This document shows, in pieces, positions 5,117 through 5,845 of a stretch of DNA of 5,845 nucleotides. The DNA is taken from assembly GCA_031256095.1 (NCBI GenBank), contig JAIRRG010000095.1, forward strand, positions 1 through 5,845, read 5' to 3'. This DNA comes from Desulfobulbaceae bacterium. GTDB lineage: Bacteria > Desulfobacterota > Desulfobulbia > Desulfobulbales > Desulfocapsaceae. The translations under genes and the position numbers were made by a program. Under the pieces are notes generated by a model, which did no database searches, had not been told where the DNA came from, and saw only the letters and a list, made by a program, of their open reading frames with translations. Numbering within the stretch: the first letter of the stretch is position 1; the number at the start of each line of letters is the position of its first letter.

Positions 5117-5845
5117 TCAGTTGATGAATTTCTTTAGGTCATAGAGAATTTCCAGCGCCTTTTTCGGCGATACCTCGTTGACATCCAAAGCGCCCAAATA
5201 GTCGCGCAGCGGGTCGGACGGCGGCGTGAATAAGGCGAGCTGATTGGGATTGGTTTTGCGTTTCGATTTTTTCAAGTTGCCAATCACCGGGCGGCCATCA
5301 TCATCAAATTCGTTTTTTTCGATGTCGGCGAGAATTTCCTTGGCGCGGGCGACCACCGTTTCCGGTACCCCGGCCAGGGCCGCAACCTGGATGCCGTAGC
5401 TGCGTCCGGTGGCGCCGGGCACCAGTTTGTGCAGAAAGAGAATCGAATTTTCCCATTCGCGCACGGCGATGGAAAAATTTTTGACGCGCTCGGCGCTGGC
5501 GGCCAGGTCGGTCAGTTCATGGTAATGGGTGGCAAACATCGTTTTCACCCCTAAGCCGTTCTTTTCCGCCAATGCCTCGACCACGGCCCAGGCGATGGAC
5601 AGGCCGTCGTAGGTCGAGGTGCCGCGCCCGATTTCATCCAAAATGATCAGGCTGCGGTCGGTGGCGTTGTGCAGGATGTTGGCGGTTTCGCTCATTTCGA
5701 CCATGAAGGTCGATTGGCCACGCCTGAGATCATCCATCGCCCCGACCCGTGTGAAGATACGGTCAACGAGGCCAATTGTCGCCTGCCGCGCCGGGACGAA
5801 ACCGCCCATCTGGGCCATGAGGACGATGAGTGCGGTCTGCCGCAG
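5117..5845 (-). CDS. mutS: DNA mismatch repair protein MutS, C-terminal part (5' end outside window)
   Basis: MutS recognises base mismatches and small loops and, as an ATP-driven clamp, recruits MutL. The visible 242 residues are the end of the ATPase domain and the C-terminal tail. They start just past the Walker A region, in LRQTALIVLMAQMGGFVPA. The conserved STFMVEMSETANIL stretch follows, then Walker B with Asp70-Glu71 (LIILDEIGRGTSTYDG, counting from the window edge) and the switch-loop His107 (ATHYHELT). The helix-turn-helix dimer contact is GRSYGIQVAALAGVPE. After a charged linker, QLALF (202-206; bases 5242-5228) matches the sliding-clamp binding consensus. The protein closes with a short helical segment ending KKALEILYDLKKFIN. 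All key ATPase residues in view are intact. The ATG at 5816-5818 is internal, not the start. The gene is upstream of the amidase on the same strand. Confidence 0.97.
   Translation of the reverse strand: MRQTALIVLMAQMGGFVPARQATIGLVDRIFTRVGAMDDLRRGQSTFMVEMSETANILHNATDRSLIILDEIGRGTSTYDGLSIAWAVVEALAEKNGLGVKTMFATHYHELTDLAASAERVKNFSIAVREWENSILFLHKLVPGATGRSYGIQVAALAGVPETVVARAKEILADIEKNEFDDDGRPVIGNLKKSKRKTNPNQLALFTPPSDPLRDYLGALDVNEVSPKKALEILYDLKKFIN

Overview
The window reads as ordinary chromosomal DNA of a Gram-negative bacterium. The best guess at lineage is the former Deltaproteobacteria (Desulfobacterota or Desulfuromonadota). That rests on the style of the FmdB-type zinc-ribbon protein, on mutS followed directly by an amidase carrying TPR and AMIN domains, and on moderately high GC. 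It is inferred from protein style only. No plasmid, phage, IS or CRISPR signature is visible.

Layout, left to right. At 1-1335 (+) lies the 3' part of a gene for a lytic transglycosylase with a very long proline-rich segment. It is followed by tRNA-Pro(CGG) at 1407-1483 (+), with its own likely promoter and a strong intrinsic terminator. At 1547-1790 (244 bases) I see no gene, only a second + strand terminator with no evident gene of its own. From 1791 to the right end everything is on the minus strand. In transcription order it is mutS (3' part, entering at the right edge), a 700-residue secreted N-acetylmuramoyl-L-alanine amidase, a small YcxB-like two-helix membrane protein, and a small FmdB-family zinc-ribbon protein. 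Each of the last three has a plausible promoter of its own, so they need not form one operon.

Two of the five protein genes are cell-wall enzymes acting on different peptidoglycan bonds. The transglycosylase cuts the glycan strand, and the amidase removes the stem peptide from MurNAc. They face each other at some distance and both have long Pro/Thr/Ala-rich linkers. MutS is housekeeping mismatch repair. The YcxB-like gene is visibly more A+T-rich than its neighbours and may be a later insertion.

I found no convincing undescribed system. The points most worth a second look are small regulatory ones: a terminator-like hairpin between the fmdB-type promoter and its start codon, a 10-codon leader ORF overlapping the amidase start in an ATGA arrangement, the orphan terminator downstream of the tRNA, and a 63-base in-frame repeat in the amidase linker.
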